Shown here: in pieces, positions 34,530-47,020 of the stretch
How positions within the stretch are numbered: the first letter of the stretch is position 1
Layout: each line of letters opens with the position of its first letter
Assembly (NCBI GenBank): GCA_009746045.1
Contig: RPFO01002017.1
Span: 62,001 to 126,000, forward strand
Direction: 5' to 3'
Source of the DNA: Mesostigma viride
Lineage: Eukaryota; Streptophyta; Mesostigmatophyceae; Mesostigmatales; Mesostigmataceae
Length of the DNA stretch: 64,000 nt
Notes under the pieces: model-generated
What the model was told of the DNA's origin: nothing
The model's input: only the letters and a program-made list of their open reading frames with translations
The model's database searches: none
Made by a program: the position numbers and the translations under genes

Positions 34530-37505
34530 CCCGTGTTTTTTTACAACGCGATACATCGCGTTGTAGGGTTAGAACGCGATGTATCGCGTTAAGTAATCTG
34601 ACACGTGGCAAACCTATTAAACATGCGATTTTTGGTCTGAAACTTTCAACATAGGTCAGAAACATCTCATAGAATTCAAGAAAAAATCCTGGTATTTTTG
34701 GTATTTTTTTTGTGACAGCTGCAAACAAATATGTACCACTGAAATCAGGCATTTTCGCGGGACGAAGGTGAAGACGACGGCGATGGCGGCAGGTAGATCT
34801 CGCCAGTTTTCACGCGAATTTCAGTGGCTGTTGGGTGGCACGACCATGATCATGCATGATGCGTTCAAAGGTTGATAACTAGGTTTCTACGAGTTTGTTG
34901 AGGTACTGGGGCAAAGGAAACGTAGTTTTTTCCAGTTTCTCACCCAACTTTCATGCGGAAACCCTGGAAACCGGCATACATATTATTACATGCCCACTGC
35001 AGACCGGCGTCTGGCAGGGTTGCGTCCTGTCGCCGTACCTGTTTATTATTGTAGTGGATTATGTTATGCGCCAGGCACGTGCTCGCTTTGCTAGCATTGC
35101 AGGCCGTGCCCTAGCTGGCCTAGCGATCACGAACGAGCTTGGGGAAGGGGGGCCGACTAACAAGCAGAATTTACTAGCTGACCTCATTTATGCCGACGAC
35201 ATCACGCTCATCGAGAAGCCGGAGTCTGCCCAACTTTGGCTGGACTGCCTGGCGCTCGAGGCTCGGGCGGTTGGTCTAGAAATCAGCCCCAAAACGGAGG
35301 CCCTGGCCCTCGGCATGGCAGGGCCCCCACCCACACTCCGCCTCTTAGACGACACCGAGGTCAACTACCCTACTTCAGGCCGCTTCAAGCTGCTCGGCAG
35401 TTGGCTTCCCGACTGTGAGGACGACATGACGACACGGATCGGCATGGCGTGGGCGCACCTCCATGACCACCGCCGCTGGTGGAGCAACCCCGCGCCCTAC
35501 CCCGGATCGTCAAGCGTGACCTCTTCAAGGTCGTCATGCTGACGATCCTGACCTACGGCGCCGAGACGTGGACACTGATGCAGGAGCTGGAGCAACGACT
35601 CGATGGCGCCGTCACCAAGATGCTGCGCAAGGCCCTTAACATCCCCTTTGGTTTGCACATTAGTAATGAGTATTTGTACGCTGATTTGCCCTATGTTTCC
35701 CACATTATTAGGCACAGGCGCCTGAGCCTAGCCGGGCACCTGGCCCGCACATATCAGGTAGATACATCAGATAGACTAGCTGGCACCAAGCCCGCCCAGC
35801 CTGGGCGATATGTCCTCACCTGGCGTGCCCCAGGCCGCGCGCGGCAGGGCCGCCACCCGTGGACTTTTCGTGATAGACTCGGCATGGACATGTGCTACAC
35901 TAGACGTGACGGGCTCACACCCGGGCAGCCTCCTGGTTTGTCTGTAATATGGAGGCAGATGGTGCGCAAGGATAGATGGCAAGTAGCTAGTGATGAAGGA
36001 GACCACCCCCAAGCCTGTGGGGGCTCCGCGTGTGACCAAGTATGGCATTCATAGCGATTCGGGCCGCGGTGCTCACACCCCTGTAACTAGGACCTAGATA
36101 GCTTATACCATCCATTCCATCCGGCATGTTCCCCTCCCACTGAGGACTTATGCTCACGTGACGCATGCAGTCACGTGTCTATTAATTAATTAATTAATAT
36201 TATTACGTCAAGACTCGGGTCTGCTGCGGCACCATGCTTGGTATTTCCATGGTGTTTCGACTTCTTAACACATGTTTATTCATTCCGAACGCCCGGACTC
36301 TCGCCTAAACCGAGATTTGTGCAGACTTTTATTGGGTAGCTCCGGGCATGATGGTGCCTGCAAATAGCGTAAGGCGTGACCGTGGCTATTGCTACGGTAT
36401 GCTGTATTTTCCTGGAAATGGCCTCTGCCACCGGCTCAATAGTGCTTGCAGGCGTAAGTATATCGTGTTTCTACCTAGTTTCTGCCAGTTTCCCACTTAT
36501 TTCTACCGACCTCTGCCCAGCCTCTCTAAGACCGCCATCCTACTCGACGTTGCTTGCACTGATGTCAGCCATAGCAGGTTGCAGTTGTGCAGTATTTAGG
36601 TGCTGTATACGTCGTCAAGCCGTGCATATATCGTGAGGATTAATTGGATGTTGATGGTTTATACTGCGTTGATTGTGCAAGAAGATCAGCTAGGTGCCCA
36701 TAATCATGGTGTATCAGTATAATCATGTGTTGTTAGCATCTTGCCACCATTTGCTAGCATGCATTCCAGCGTCATCTTTGCCTGCATGTAAGCTCATGGA
36801 TCACTCAACCTATCCAAGCCTTGCATTACACGTGCCTCTTTCTTTCAGTATTGCACGCGTTATGGAATGAAAACCCAGCACCTCCGTTCCCACGAGGCAT
36901 GACAGTGCTCGACACGTTGTGAGAGTGGATGATGCTTTGGCTATGGCTGCCTGATTCAGTCATATTAGGTCATCCAGTCATGATGTTTGATGCATGTTTG
37001 ATGCTGTATAACTTATACAACGCCTATTTTCAACGTTTTGACCCTCCAAGCTCACTATGGCCCCGTTTATGGGGCTCGTGTCGTTGCGTCATGTTGTGAA
37101 TTAAGGGCTCTCATTTTTCCCACTGCGTTGTAATTGTGATGCTAATGAAAAATAGCTCCAGTGGCCCAATGGGCCTGAGTTTTATTTCACAGAGCCTGCA
37201 TATGTTGCCCATAGCTCGTGCAAGAAGCCAGATTTTTTTCATGAACCATTTGTGAATAAGCACATGACTTGTGACCTAGGGTCAAGAAATCGCGGTCATG
37301 GTCAGACCCCCCTGTATTCAAACCAGTGTACCTCTCTAATGAATTAGCATTTTGTAGGTCTGAGTAGCTCAAAAAATCCTTTGATTTATGGGCTTTCAGG
37401 AAAGTATATACATGACTATGAAAAAAAATTTTCCTTAGGTGCTATACGCGTTCTAAAAAAAGCTTACAACGCGATATATCGCGTTCTAATTTAAAAAAAC
37501 ACGGG
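34530..37505. mobile_element. piggyBac-like element 2, no transposase seen (TTAA target, 14-bp TIR)
   Basis: Perfect 14-bp terminal inverted repeats CCCGTGTTTTTTTA (34530-34543 and 37492-37505) are flanked by TTAA on both sides (34526-34529, 37506-37509), the hallmark of piggyBac transposition. Just inside lie palindromes of the form AACGCGAT..ATCGCGTT: 34545-34562 and 34573-34590 on the left, 37468-37485 on the right, with a half site near 37446. No transposase reading frame is visible. Without the LINE it carries (34990-36206) it is about 1.76 kb, so it is probably non-autonomous. The long A/T-rich right part (36207-37467) shows no recognisable gene. Confidence 0.85.
34990..36196 (+). mobile_element. 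5'-truncated LINE inside piggyBac-like element 2
   Basis: The insertion is bounded by a 10-bp target duplication ATATTATTAC (34980-34989 and 36197-36206) and ends in ATTA/TTAA repeats. It contains the C-terminal part of a reverse transcriptase (VLSPYLFIIVVDYVM, YADDITL at the active site, then AETWT and RRLSLAGHLART) and the LINE C-terminus. A 2-bp insertion near 35498 breaks the frame compared with the related minus-strand copy at 40.0-41.7 kb. It is dead on arrival, as most LINE copies are. The tail region after the frame (about 36058-36196) also occurs inverted at 38148-38265. Confidence 0.85.
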
Positions 37506-37805
37506 TTAAATTAAGTAAGTAAGTACTTGCGTATCATGCGCAAAGGCATGCCACGGAGTACTATGCAAATCTCATTAGAAAAAATAATTTCACAAAAGTT
37601 TAAACAAATATCGTCTGCATCATTCCCCAACCATTAAGCACTAGATGGGGATGTAATCCTCATCCAAGCTAGCTGTCCTCTACTGTAATGGCGAGTAAGT
37701 AAGTAAGTACTTGCGTGTCATGCGCAAAGGCATGCCACGGAGTACTATGCTAATCTCATTAGAAAAATAATTACACAAAAGTTTAAACAAATATCGTCTG
37801 CATCA
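37506..37805 (-). repeat. LINE 3'-tail units (two tandem copies)
   Basis: Two copies of about 110 bp (37515-37625 and 37690-37805) contain GCAAAGGCATGCCACGGAGT and AAGTTTAAACAAATATCGTC. Each starts with AAGTAAGTAAGTAC, that is (ACTT)n on the LINE sense strand. Between them lies a worn copy of the LINE frame end (matches the minus-strand end at 55310-55350). Confidence 0.7.
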
Positions 37806-38270
37806 TCACTGTAATGGCAGACGAGGCAGTAGTGTAGCGGCTATCCTCAGGGCCAATAACATCCACCTGCGGACTTCTACCCTGGCTAGCAACGGGCCGC
37901 GGGGCCCGTGGGGAGAAAACAGGAGCATACCCCTCAGGAAGGTGCTTATCGCAGATGGTAGCCCATTTCTCCCTGTCAATCATGCGGGCGCGGAGCACAG
38001 ATAGTCCCAGAAGCCCTGCATCTTCAAGCAGTTGTGTCACATAGGTCCGGGTCGCGCCGCGCCGGTGCCGGGCGCGCGCAAGTTTGCTGCAGTGGGTTGC
38101 GATGGGACAAGGGGACCCTGCCATAGGAGGAGGTGTCTACCTGGTCAATTAATTAATAGACACGTGACTGCGTCACGTGAGCATAAGCCCTCAGTGGGAG
38201 GAGAACATGGGATGGAATGGTGTAAGCTATCTAGGTCCTAATTAATTAATTAATTAATTAATTAAACTCG
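37806..38270 (-). mobile_element. LINE 3' end fragments
   Basis: On the minus strand, about 38124-37806 encodes a LINE C-terminal segment also present near 55500-55310 (shared text such as GCCGCGGGGC and ATCCACCTGCGGACTTCTAC on the plus strand). At 38148-38265 is an inverted copy of the tail of the LINE at 34990-36196, bounded by TTAATTAA repeats on both sides. Confidence 0.65.
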
Positions 38271-38690
38271 TGCTCCCGCGTTGGGGAGTCACGGAGCACC
38301 GAAGTGCTTTTAATCCGGCCCTGTGTGTGCACAACAGGAGAAAGGGCAGAGACCCCCAGTCTCCTTCATGCCTAAGGCATGCTGAGTACAGGCCACAGCT
38401 GCATTCGGGCGCGCTAGCTAAACGGACACGCTAACGATCCGGCAATCTGTGCAGGTGCAATAAGACCCATGTGAGCATGGCATAACAAGGGAGCGTGGGC
38501 AAGGAATCTGGTCATAGCCAGGACGTAGCATGGCTGTACAAGGACTAAGCTAAGGCTATGGCTGTTTGTATACCGTGCATGAGCGATGCACGTGACTAGG
38601 TATGTTGGCACAGCTAGCAAACATTCTAAGCATGGCTGCCATGGCGGCAGTGACTACTGAGGGATACAAGCAAGGGCTATTTGCTACTTG
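38271..38690 (-). other. Probable LINE untranslated sequence
   Basis: No open frame recognised. Position between LINE pieces and the lack of other signals suggest it is LINE non-coding DNA, but nothing in the sequence proves it. Confidence 0.35.
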
Positions 38691-40013
38691 CTAGTCTAGC
38701 CCGCGGGGGGCATCCACATCTTGTGGTTGATCATCAGGTCCCCGCCCCTCCAGTACACCTTGGGCTTCTGGGGGTCCTGCTTGTGGCGGAGGTGATCCGG
38801 CCACGTGCACAGGTCGCGTCGCTGCTGCTGCTGGGCGGGGGTCAGGTCGTCGTCCAGCGTCCAGGTGAGGTCGTGCAACCGCTAGCTTGCGACGGGAGAG
38901 GAACCGCTGCTTGTCCTCACGGGATCGAGGGGAAGGTGAGCAGGACTGGTGGGGGAGCCGTCTTGTCCCGTGAGTGGGGAAGGCGGTGACACCCACGCAG
39001 TTCTACCTCACCTACCAGGCCCATGAGGGTAAGGAGCTGGCCCTTGAGCTCGTCAGCAAGGGAGGTTGACGTCTCACCTGGCTGCTGGGGGAAACGACGC
39101 AGCACCACTCCGGCGGCACTCGCGGCGAGCGCGGTCGGTGACCTCCCGTTGCTGGGCCTGGCGGTGGTCCTCCAGCTCCTGGAGCTTCGTGGCGATGCAT
39201 GGCGTCGGTGGTGGTCTGGTGGAGGCGGTCGCTGTTCGCAGCAGGTCCGCGTAGGAGAGCGGTGGGAGGTCGCCAGCATCCTGCCGGGGTGGCTGGGAAT
39301 TGCAATGGTGGCCGTCTGCGATCCGCTATCTTTGGGACCTGTGTGGCCAGGGCCTCGGTGTGGGCGGTGATGGCCTCAAGCTTCTTCATGAGCACGCCGC
39401 ATTTGCCCTCCACCTGGTCAGTTAAGGCGAGAGACAAGTGCAGCATGCGTTTCCGAAGCCTGCGCCTCGGTGTGTAGCGCCGTGAACTGGGGTTGTAGCT
39501 AAGTTGTGGACGACCCGGGTTTCCACATTGGAGATCCGGGCCTCGACCGTGTTGAGCGTGGTGTTCAGCGATGTCAGCTTCTCGGCCCGAGCGGCCAGGT
39601 AACGTGCTCCTCCAGCACTGCGCGGATGTCATCCTTGCAGAGGGAGGGAGCCGATGGGGCTGCCGGCTGTGCGGAGGCGCCGGGGGGCGCTGAGCGCTCT
39701 GCCAAGGTCGCCGAGGCTGCGCTGGTAGTGGCTGGTCAAGATAAACAGGCGTTGGCGTGGTTCGTCATAAGTGTAGAGCCAGGACGTGTCGCGGTAGTCG
39801 ATAGCCGCCCCCCCCTTCGGGCTTCGGGGCCACGAAGAGCTTCCGTTCCTGTGCGAGGAACTGGAGGACCTCGACGACTTCCTGCGGCGACAGCCCCTGC
39901 CACTCGAGGAGGGAGAACATTCTGTTGCCGGGCAAGAATTTGCTCCATTTGTTTGTGGCGCGGTCGTGGCATGGTTTCTTGGATTCAGGCGAGGCGCGCT
40001 TGGCGATGGGTTT
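38691..40013 (-). pseudogene. LINE ORF1-like remnant
   Basis: Minus-strand text includes DDDLTPAQQQQRRDL, KVYWRGGDLMI and a C-terminal PPAGLD stop, resembling the end of ORF1 proteins of plant/algal LINEs. A second diverged copy of the same segment lies at 43210-43388. Frames are broken several times upstream (39000-40000). The function in the element would be RNA binding. Confidence 0.5.
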
Positions 40014-42200
40014 CTAGTTACAGGGGTGTGGGCACTGGGCCCGAATTGAGATGAATGCCATACGCGGTCACACGCGGAGCCGGCCCCACAGACTTGGGGG
40101 TGGCCTCCTTCATCACTACTTGCCATCTATCCTTGCGTACCATCTGCCTCCATATTACAGACAAACCAGGAGGCTGCCCGGGTGTGAGCCCGTCACGTCT
40201 AGTGTAGCACATGTCCATGCCGAGTCTATATCACGCCGGAAAAGTCCACGGGTGGCGGCCCTGCCGCGCGCGGTCTGGGGCACGCCAGGTGAGGACATAT
40301 CGCCCAGGCTGGGCGGGCTTGGTGCCAGCTATAGATAGTCTATCTGATGTATCTACCTGATCTGTGCGGGCCAGGTGCCCGGCTAGGCCCAGGCGCCTAG
40401 TGTGCCTCAATAATAATGTGGGAAACATAGGGCAAATCAGCGTACAAATACTCATTACTGATGTGCAAAGCAAAGGGGATGTTAAGGGCCTTGCGCAGCA
40501 TCTTGGTGACGGCGCCATCGAGTCGTTGCTCCAGCTCCGGCCTGCGTCAGTACGTGTCCAGGTCTCGGCGCCGTAGGTCAGGATCGTCAGAATGACGACC
40601 TTGAAGAGGTCACGCTTGACGATCCGGGGTAGGGCGGGGTTGCTCCACCAGCGGCGGTGGTCATGGAGGTGCGCCCATGCCATGCCGATCCGTGTCGTCA
40701 GGTCGTCCTCGCAGTGGGGAAGCCAACTGCCGGCCGAGCAGCTTGTTCAAAGCGGCCTGAAGTAGGGTAGTTGACCTCGGTGTCGTCTAAGAGGCGGAGT
40801 GTGGGTGGGGGCCCTGCCATGCCGAGGGCCAGGGCCTCCGTTTGGGGGCTGATTTCTAGACCAACCGCCCGAGCCTCGAGCGCCAGGCAGTCCAGCCAAA
40901 GTTGGGCAGACTCCGGCTTCTCGATGAGCGTGATGTCGTCGGCATAAATGAGGTCAGCTAGTAAATTCTGCTTGTTAGTCAGCCCCCCTTCTCCAAGCTC
41001 GTTTGTGATCGCTAGGCCAGGGGCACGGCCTGCAATGCTAGCAAAGCGAGCACGTCGTGCCTGGCATAACATAATCCACTACAATAATGAATAGGTACGG
41101 CGACAAGACGCAACCCTGCCAGACGCCGGTCTGCAGTGGGCATGGCGGGGTAATGCCGTGTTGAGGGCGCACCGAAGTGGTCGACCCCTCATACAGCGTG
41201 TGCGGATGACGGTAATCAGGGGAGTGGGGACGGGAGCGCGAGCAAGTACAGCCCATAGAGCGTCCCAGAGGACAGAATCAAAAGCCTTGATGAAGTCGAC
41301 GAAGATCAGGATGGCGGGAAACTCACCCTAGGTTGCAGGATCGAGAGCGATTTCCTCGAAGAGGCGACGCGCGACGAAAATGGCCATGACGGTGTTGCGC
41401 CCAGGACGAAAGCCCATTTGACTTTCCCCTAGGTGACAGTCGAGAGCAGAACGAAGGCGGAGGAGGATCATGCGCATGAACAGCTTGAGTGCGGCACTCT
41501 GGATTCAGACTCCTCGGTAGTTAGCGGGGTCGTCAGGGAAACCTTTGTTTTTGTACAGCATAATATACGGTAGCTGTGCTGCCACTCAGGAATCGACGGC
41601 GCATCGACAAGCAGGAGCCGATTGCAGACGTCAAGCACCCCCGTGACGTCAAGAACCACGTTCAAGCGCCGTCAGCTTAATCGCCGGGGCTGGGAGCTGG
41701 TCAGGTCCAACGGCGGCGTAGAAGCCGGGTTGCTTGGCGGCGGTGCTCAGCTCGAGCTCGGTGAATGGCGGTAGCTCGTTGCGGTCGGCCAGGGGTTCCG
41801 TCACGGGGCTGGGTACGTGTAGTCCTGCTCAGCGGCGGGCGGCGTGGGCGGCGCAGGGACGTCCGCAGGCGCTACTGCCAGGCGTGCGGCCGCCAGAGGG
41901 CCAAGCGGCAGAGGCGGCGGGGGGGCGCCGAGCAGCCGGGACTGGGAGGAATACCACTGGTCGAGCTGCTGCTGCGGTGAGCCAGAGAGCGTCCGTGGCG
42001 CCGGCTGCGCGCCGCTGGCGGGCCGTTGGGCGTGACGCAGGCGTGTCCAGGCGTACTTGCCGTGCTGGTCCTTGACGGGTGGGCGAAGTACTCGTGGACA
42101 TGAAGGTCCTCCTGCTCCTTGGTCGCCTGCCGGATGGCCGAGTGGTAAATTATCGGCTTTGAGGCGGGCGGGGTCGCGGTTGTCGCGCAGGGCTTGCCGG
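40014..42200 (-). pseudogene. LINE ORF2 remnant with reverse transcriptase (minus strand)
   Basis: Read on the minus strand from about 42200 down: a Pro/Ala-rich linker, then NELPPFTELELSTAAKQPGF (pre-RT), GFPDDPANYRGV, FRPGRNT, FVDFIKAFDSV, GCVLSPYLFIIVVDYVM, YADDITLIEK, YGAETWT and a C-terminal MVRKDRWQV block. These are reverse-transcriptase motifs of a non-LTR retrotransposon. At least two in-frame stops (after NYRGV and in the DPAT segment) and frameshifts kill it. The sequence matches the plus-strand LINE at 34990-36196 closely over the shared part, stopping near 40014 where the flanks diverge. Confidence 0.8.
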
Positions 42201-42765
42201 GCCTGGATGACGGCGGGGAGCCGGTGCAGGCTGGTGAAGCGGGGCAGGCGGCGGGGTCTACCTGGTTGGCCCGTCTTAAGCCCCCCGGCAGGGCCCACAT
42301 TGGTATTCACCTGGTCATGCAGTGCGGGCAAGATGGCCGGCAAAGAGGAGGCGGCGGTGTCGGATGGTATGGGTGACAAGAGGGAGCTCGCAGTAGAGCT
42401 CGGCCCGGGTGCGGCGTTCTTGGTAGCGGACGCCGAGGATATGATGGAGCATTCTAGTGACGGTGCCGTCAAGCGGCTGGCTCAGCGCCTGGTCCACGCC
42501 TCGCAGCCGTAAAGGAGAATGCTGAGGACAAGGGCCTTGAACAGAATGCACTTGCGTCGCTCACTCAGGTATATAGCGGCAGGTCCAGAACCTGTCGAGG
42601 TGGCGGAGGGCCGGCGGCCCATGCAGGCCTGGCCAATGCGGGGGTTGATGTCGTCGGCCGTGGAGGGAAGCCAGCTGCCAAGGAGCTTGAAGCGAGTCGC
42701 CGGGGGGACGGGGCTGCCGTCCAGCAAGAGGAGGGTGGGTGGGGCTATCCCAGAAATTTAATTAA
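42200..42765 (-). pseudogene. Second LINE ORF2 C-terminal fragment
   Basis: Minus-strand reading gives RFKLLGSWLPSTADDI, KALVLSILLYGCEAWT, LDGTVTRMLHHI and RHRRLLFAGHLART, the post-RT region of the same LINE type but clearly diverged from the other copies. AATTTAATTAATTAGG at about 42756 resembles a LINE tail. Confidence 0.7.
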
Positions 42766-43209
42766 TTAGGAACATAACTCCGTTGGGAGTATATGTAGCA
42801 CATATCCCAGAGAAGGTGCATATGGCTTTCAATACATTCTAAGCTACTTCCTGCAAGGGTGCAGGAATGTAAACGACACTTGCTCTAGGTGCACCAAGGG
42901 CACCTGCACCACCAGAGTCTCAAGCTCTTGAAACCCAACTAAGGGGAGCCTGTCATGGGGGGGGAAGATCACCCTGGCTATACAAAAGCTAGGGCATGGC
43001 TTTTCATCAGAGAGTTACTCTCTGTATAGGCAGGGCTGAGCTAATTCTTAATGCATCATCCATGGGGGTCCCATTGTAGGCAGGGTGTGGCTAAATTCTT
43101 AAACGCATCATCCATGGCGGCCATTATGGGCGCACATGCGCTGGGGCCGCGTGGTAGGCTAAGCCTTACTAATCTACACTATACTGCTATATTCCCTATA
43201 GATTGGGGG
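42766..43209. other. No gene recognised
   Basis: It contains two similar stretches, AATTCTTAATGCATCATCCA (43041) and AATTCTTAAACGCATCATCC (43093). Probably old transposon-derived DNA. Confidence 0.4.
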
Positions 43210-43388
43210 TGCCTGCCAAGGCTTGTGGTCGACGTGGATGACGTCCCCCGCCAGTATACCGGTTTCCCCCCTGCGCTTTGCGGGAGCTGGAGGTAGGTCG
43301 GCCTTAGCTCGCGTCGCCGTTGTTGCTGGTCCAGGGTCAGGTCGTCCGGTCCAGCGTGAAGTGAGTCCTCGAGAGCTTCTTGGGGTTT
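43210..43388 (-). pseudogene. LINE ORF1 end, split by piggyBac element 1
   Basis: Minus-strand text DDLTLDQQQRRREL and KPVYWRG matches the ORF1 end at 38691-38880. The homology resumes to the right of the piggyBac element (55190-55290), so the element landed in a TTAA of this LINE. Confidence 0.6.
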
Positions 43389-43404
43389 TTAACCCTTAAA
43401 CCGT

Positions 43405-43458
43405 ACTCAGTCCGATTTGAAGGACTGAGTTTTTCTCAGTCCTAAAAATCGGACCGAG
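43405..43458. repeat. Left subterminal palindrome pair of piggyBac element 1
   Basis: ACTCAGTCC, 8-bp spacer, GGACTGAGT, then CTCAGTCC, 8-bp spacer, GGACCGAG. Likely transposase binding sites by analogy with the internal repeats of piggyBac ends. Confidence 0.85.
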
Positions 43459-43801
43459 TTTGTGGCAGAACTAGCTATAATTCTAGCAAACTTTTGAATA
43501 TTCTGTTTGGACCAACTTCGAGATCTAGATTTGTACTTTCACGTACACCCCTGGTTTACTACTTTTGGACACCTGGACAGGGAGCTATGAACAGAAATAT
43601 CCAGGGGGGTACCCTGGTCCAAAGGTAACTTTGGGCGCGAAAAAAATGACCAAAACGAGCCAAAACGACGAAGACCGCGAAAACGACGAGTAACGACGGC
43701 AGCCATGGCGTCGCCTCCCGGTGGCGCGCAGTCAGGATTTTTGCTCAGACGTGGAATTAAGCTTTCGGTACCACCGGCTATATTCGGTGCTGGCTGGGCA
43801 C

Positions 43802-44256
43802 AGTTAGATGAGATGCTTAGGCTGACACACGGATTTCCGGCCTGCGCGCCGCGTATTGCCTACCGCGGCTGAGCGGGACACCTCAGTACAGTACGGCAGG
43901 GTGTACGGTACTGAGGTGTCATGTGGACCGATGTGCGGTTAGTGCCAGACTGTTCCTAGGTGCTAGCTCGACCCGCCAGGTCCGGTGTAGCCGGGCCTGA
44001 CGGGCCGAGTCTTAGCTGGATGCTAGTGACGTGGTCGCATGGCATTGCAGTGTACACTTGTCCACTGGTCGTGTGCTGCAGGTAGCACCGCCATAGGCAT
44101 ATAGGCGTAGCACTGGGGAGTGCCACAGCACCCGAGTCTGCCCAGTTCCATTCTGAGCCCTCAGCTTTCATCGCTCTCTCATTGTATTATTGTAATACAA
44201 TCATCATTCGCTCTCAGCTTTCGCAGTTGTTCGTCGTCCCTAGTCTCCATCCAACT
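43802..44256 (+). repeat. 5' LTR
   Basis: Begins AGTTAGATGAG and ends CATCCAACT, so the termini are AGTT..AACT instead of TG..CA. Contains a perfect 13-bp inverted repeat GACACCTCAGTAC / GTACTGAGGTGTC (43877-43889, 43908-43920) able to form a hairpin. Confidence 0.95.
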
Positions 44257-44272
44257 TGGACTGAAAAGTTCG
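44257..44272 (+). promoter_or_regulatory. Primer binding site
   Basis: TGGACTGAAAAGTTCG follows the LTR with no spacer. TGG pairs with the CCA end of a tRNA; the tRNA was not identified. Confidence 0.6.
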
Positions 44273-44298
44273 ATATTTTTTTTAAGCAAAAAAAAGAT

Positions 44299-46972
44299 AT
44301 GGCTTCCAACAACGGCAACAACGGCAACAACAACAAGGGGAAGGCGCCTGCCAGGCGCACCTCACCCCGCCTTTCGCCGGAGGGCACGCCCTCCACCACC
44401 GATGCGAGGGTGACGCCCAACGTCCCTTCCGCACGGTGGTCGCTGACCAACCCAGGCGTCGGGGCCCGCAGGTGGGGCCCGGCGCCCGGGGGATGGCGAG
44501 CGGGCGGCCGTTTGCCACTGGCGGTTTGTCCGCCATGGCACCTGGGGGGCAGGTCCCCCGGGCACGACGTTCCCCGTCGCAGGTGACGGGGGTCGTGAGC
44601 GGAGTGATTCCTCCGAGGAGGATGGCGAGGTGCCGCCTGCGAGGCCTCGGCCTTCGCTTGAGCTTTCGTCGCAGACACCTGCGACGTCTGGCAACCTTTC
44701 CGTGGGCCGACAGATGGCCACCATGGACATTGACCGGTATGGGGAACATGTTCCGCCCCCGGTCATGTTCGGGCGCCCACCCCATTTTCTCCCCCTTGGG
44801 GAGGACGACATCCCGGCGTTCATTGCGGTGAACGGCCGGATCTTGCTCGATCGTTTTCAGTTGCTTCCAGATGAGCAGATACACGCGATAGAGGTTCATC
44901 GGGTGCACTCGCTGATCGAGGGGCGTCTTAGGATGCAGCTCCCACTGGTTCAGGTGGCGGTTTGGCTGTACTGTTTCGCCAATCGGCCGCGGCACAACCC
45001 CGGCACTGTTGATCAGTGGGCGTCCAGGCAGCGCCAGAGAGAGGCGCTGCGCGTGGTCTCCAGACCAGAGATCGCGCTGACTCCGTTGCCAGCGTGGCCC
45101 CAAGTCACGCCAGTTGGCTGGGGCCCGGATAGGCGTGAGGCGGCTGCGATGCCGCCTGCGACGGGGCGCGGGGCGGCAGACGCCCCCAACACGCCCATGG
45201 GTGGTGAAGCCACCCAGGACCCTCTGGCAGGTCAGAGGGTCCAACCTCAGCCGCAGGCTCCCCCGCCCCGCGTGGGGGGCCAGGTGGCTGAGGAGGCCAC
45301 CGGGGTCGCAGGGACCCCGGCGGCGACACAAGCGCCCGGGGTCGCAGGGACCCCGGCAGCGACGCCGGCGCCTCCGGCGCTGGCGGGGGATGCAGCCCCC
45401 ATGGAGGGTGTCACGGGCACCTCCAGCGGCTCTGGGGGGCAGGCCCCCTCTAGTCGCAACAAGGACAAGTCCCTGGCAGGGCCGGAGGGGCCCCAGGGTC
45501 CCACCGCAGCTGGGCAGCAACCAGCACTGCTGGAGGGCGACCTGCAAGGTCGCGACTTCATCACCCTGGTGATGAGGCCGTGTGGCGTGCCATACAGACA
45601 GCCACAGCCTCCTTCCGTGGGCTGGCCGACAGGAGCCAGCAGATGCACGTCGCGGAGGCGGGCAGCCTGGTGTGTGCAATCATCACGCACATCCTGGGCC
45701 TGCCCAACCTCCAAGAGGGCACACGCAGGGTGTGCGACGACCTGCTGCCTGCCCTGCAGGCTCTCCTCTCAGGGAGGAGGGTGCAGGGCAGCAGGGTGCG
45801 TCTGGTGCGTTTGCTGGAGCTCCTACACAACGCCATCCTGAGAGGGGCGGGTAGGTGGCTAACTCTGCCTACCTGGTTGCATCACAATCTTACTAACCCT
45901 ACTGACGATGAAGTGTCCCTCTCTCCCACCTTCCATGATTGGGAGGAGGCCCGCAGCAGGAGGCGGGAAGTGACACACACTCACACCCCCACCAGCCCAC
46001 CCCTATGTTGTCTAACCCTCCTACACAGCCCATGTTTGCCCATCCTGCTCAGCTCACTCAAGTAGCACTTCCCTCTCAGCAGGTCTCTCCTGTGAATGCT
46101 GCAGCAGCAACACCATCTTCTCCCTCTCCCCCTGCATCCCCCTCTAGGTTGCCCACTTACAATGAAAACCGTCCTGTGGATAGGATTAATGTCAGGGGGC
46201 TGCCTGAGGGGTATACTAGGGAGCAGGGGAATCATGCACTTCTCTCTCTGCAGCTGGCTAGGGAGGAACTGAATGTCAAGAATTGGTTTGGATCTCTCAT
46301 GCAGGGGGATTTTACCATCAGTCCTCTTCTCAGATTCAGAATCTCATTCTTGTCTTCCAGCGTAGGTATCCCAAGTGGCAGGACACGCAGGCTAGGGCAG
46401 TTTGGGAGGCTTTCATGAAGGAGCTAACTGACCTCCTCTCCACCCCCTCATCTGTGGACATCTATGGGGCATTCAGGTGGGTAGAGGAATACAGGGTCAC
46501 ATCAGTGGACTATGTGGCTGAGACAAAGAAATATGAGCTAGCCATCAAAGCACGTCCTGATGTCCAGCAGCTAGATCACAAGTTCTTGCTGCGTTCCTTC
46601 CTTGAGAAACTCAAACTTGACAAAAACACCTACGCTATGCTTGCAACAGGAATGGCAAAGTACTGGGAGGACATGAAGGAGGCATTGGATTATATCAAGC
46701 TGGCCTTGGCTCCCCTTAGCCAGGGGGCCATGGGCACCTCTGTAAAGAGGGTCAGGGGGGAAGAGAGGGAGGAGGAGGATAGGGAGAGGGAAGACAGGAG
46801 CAAGAGACCTGTCACTATGGCAGAAGTCAAGTCCCTGCTGGGACAAATGTTTAAGGGCAAGGGCAAGGGCAAGGGCAAGGGCAAGGGCAAGGGCAGGGGC
46901 TGGGGCAAGGGCAAGGGTAAGGGGCAGTCTCCCTCCAAGGGGGGCAGCTCCAGCAACAACAACAACAACAGT

Positions 46973-47020
<48 letters not shown>

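Noticed and set aside
39012-40126. Several plus- and minus-strand frames of 100-200 codons
   Set aside because: Frames overlap and break within decayed LINE ORF1 sequence; none stands out as a host gene.
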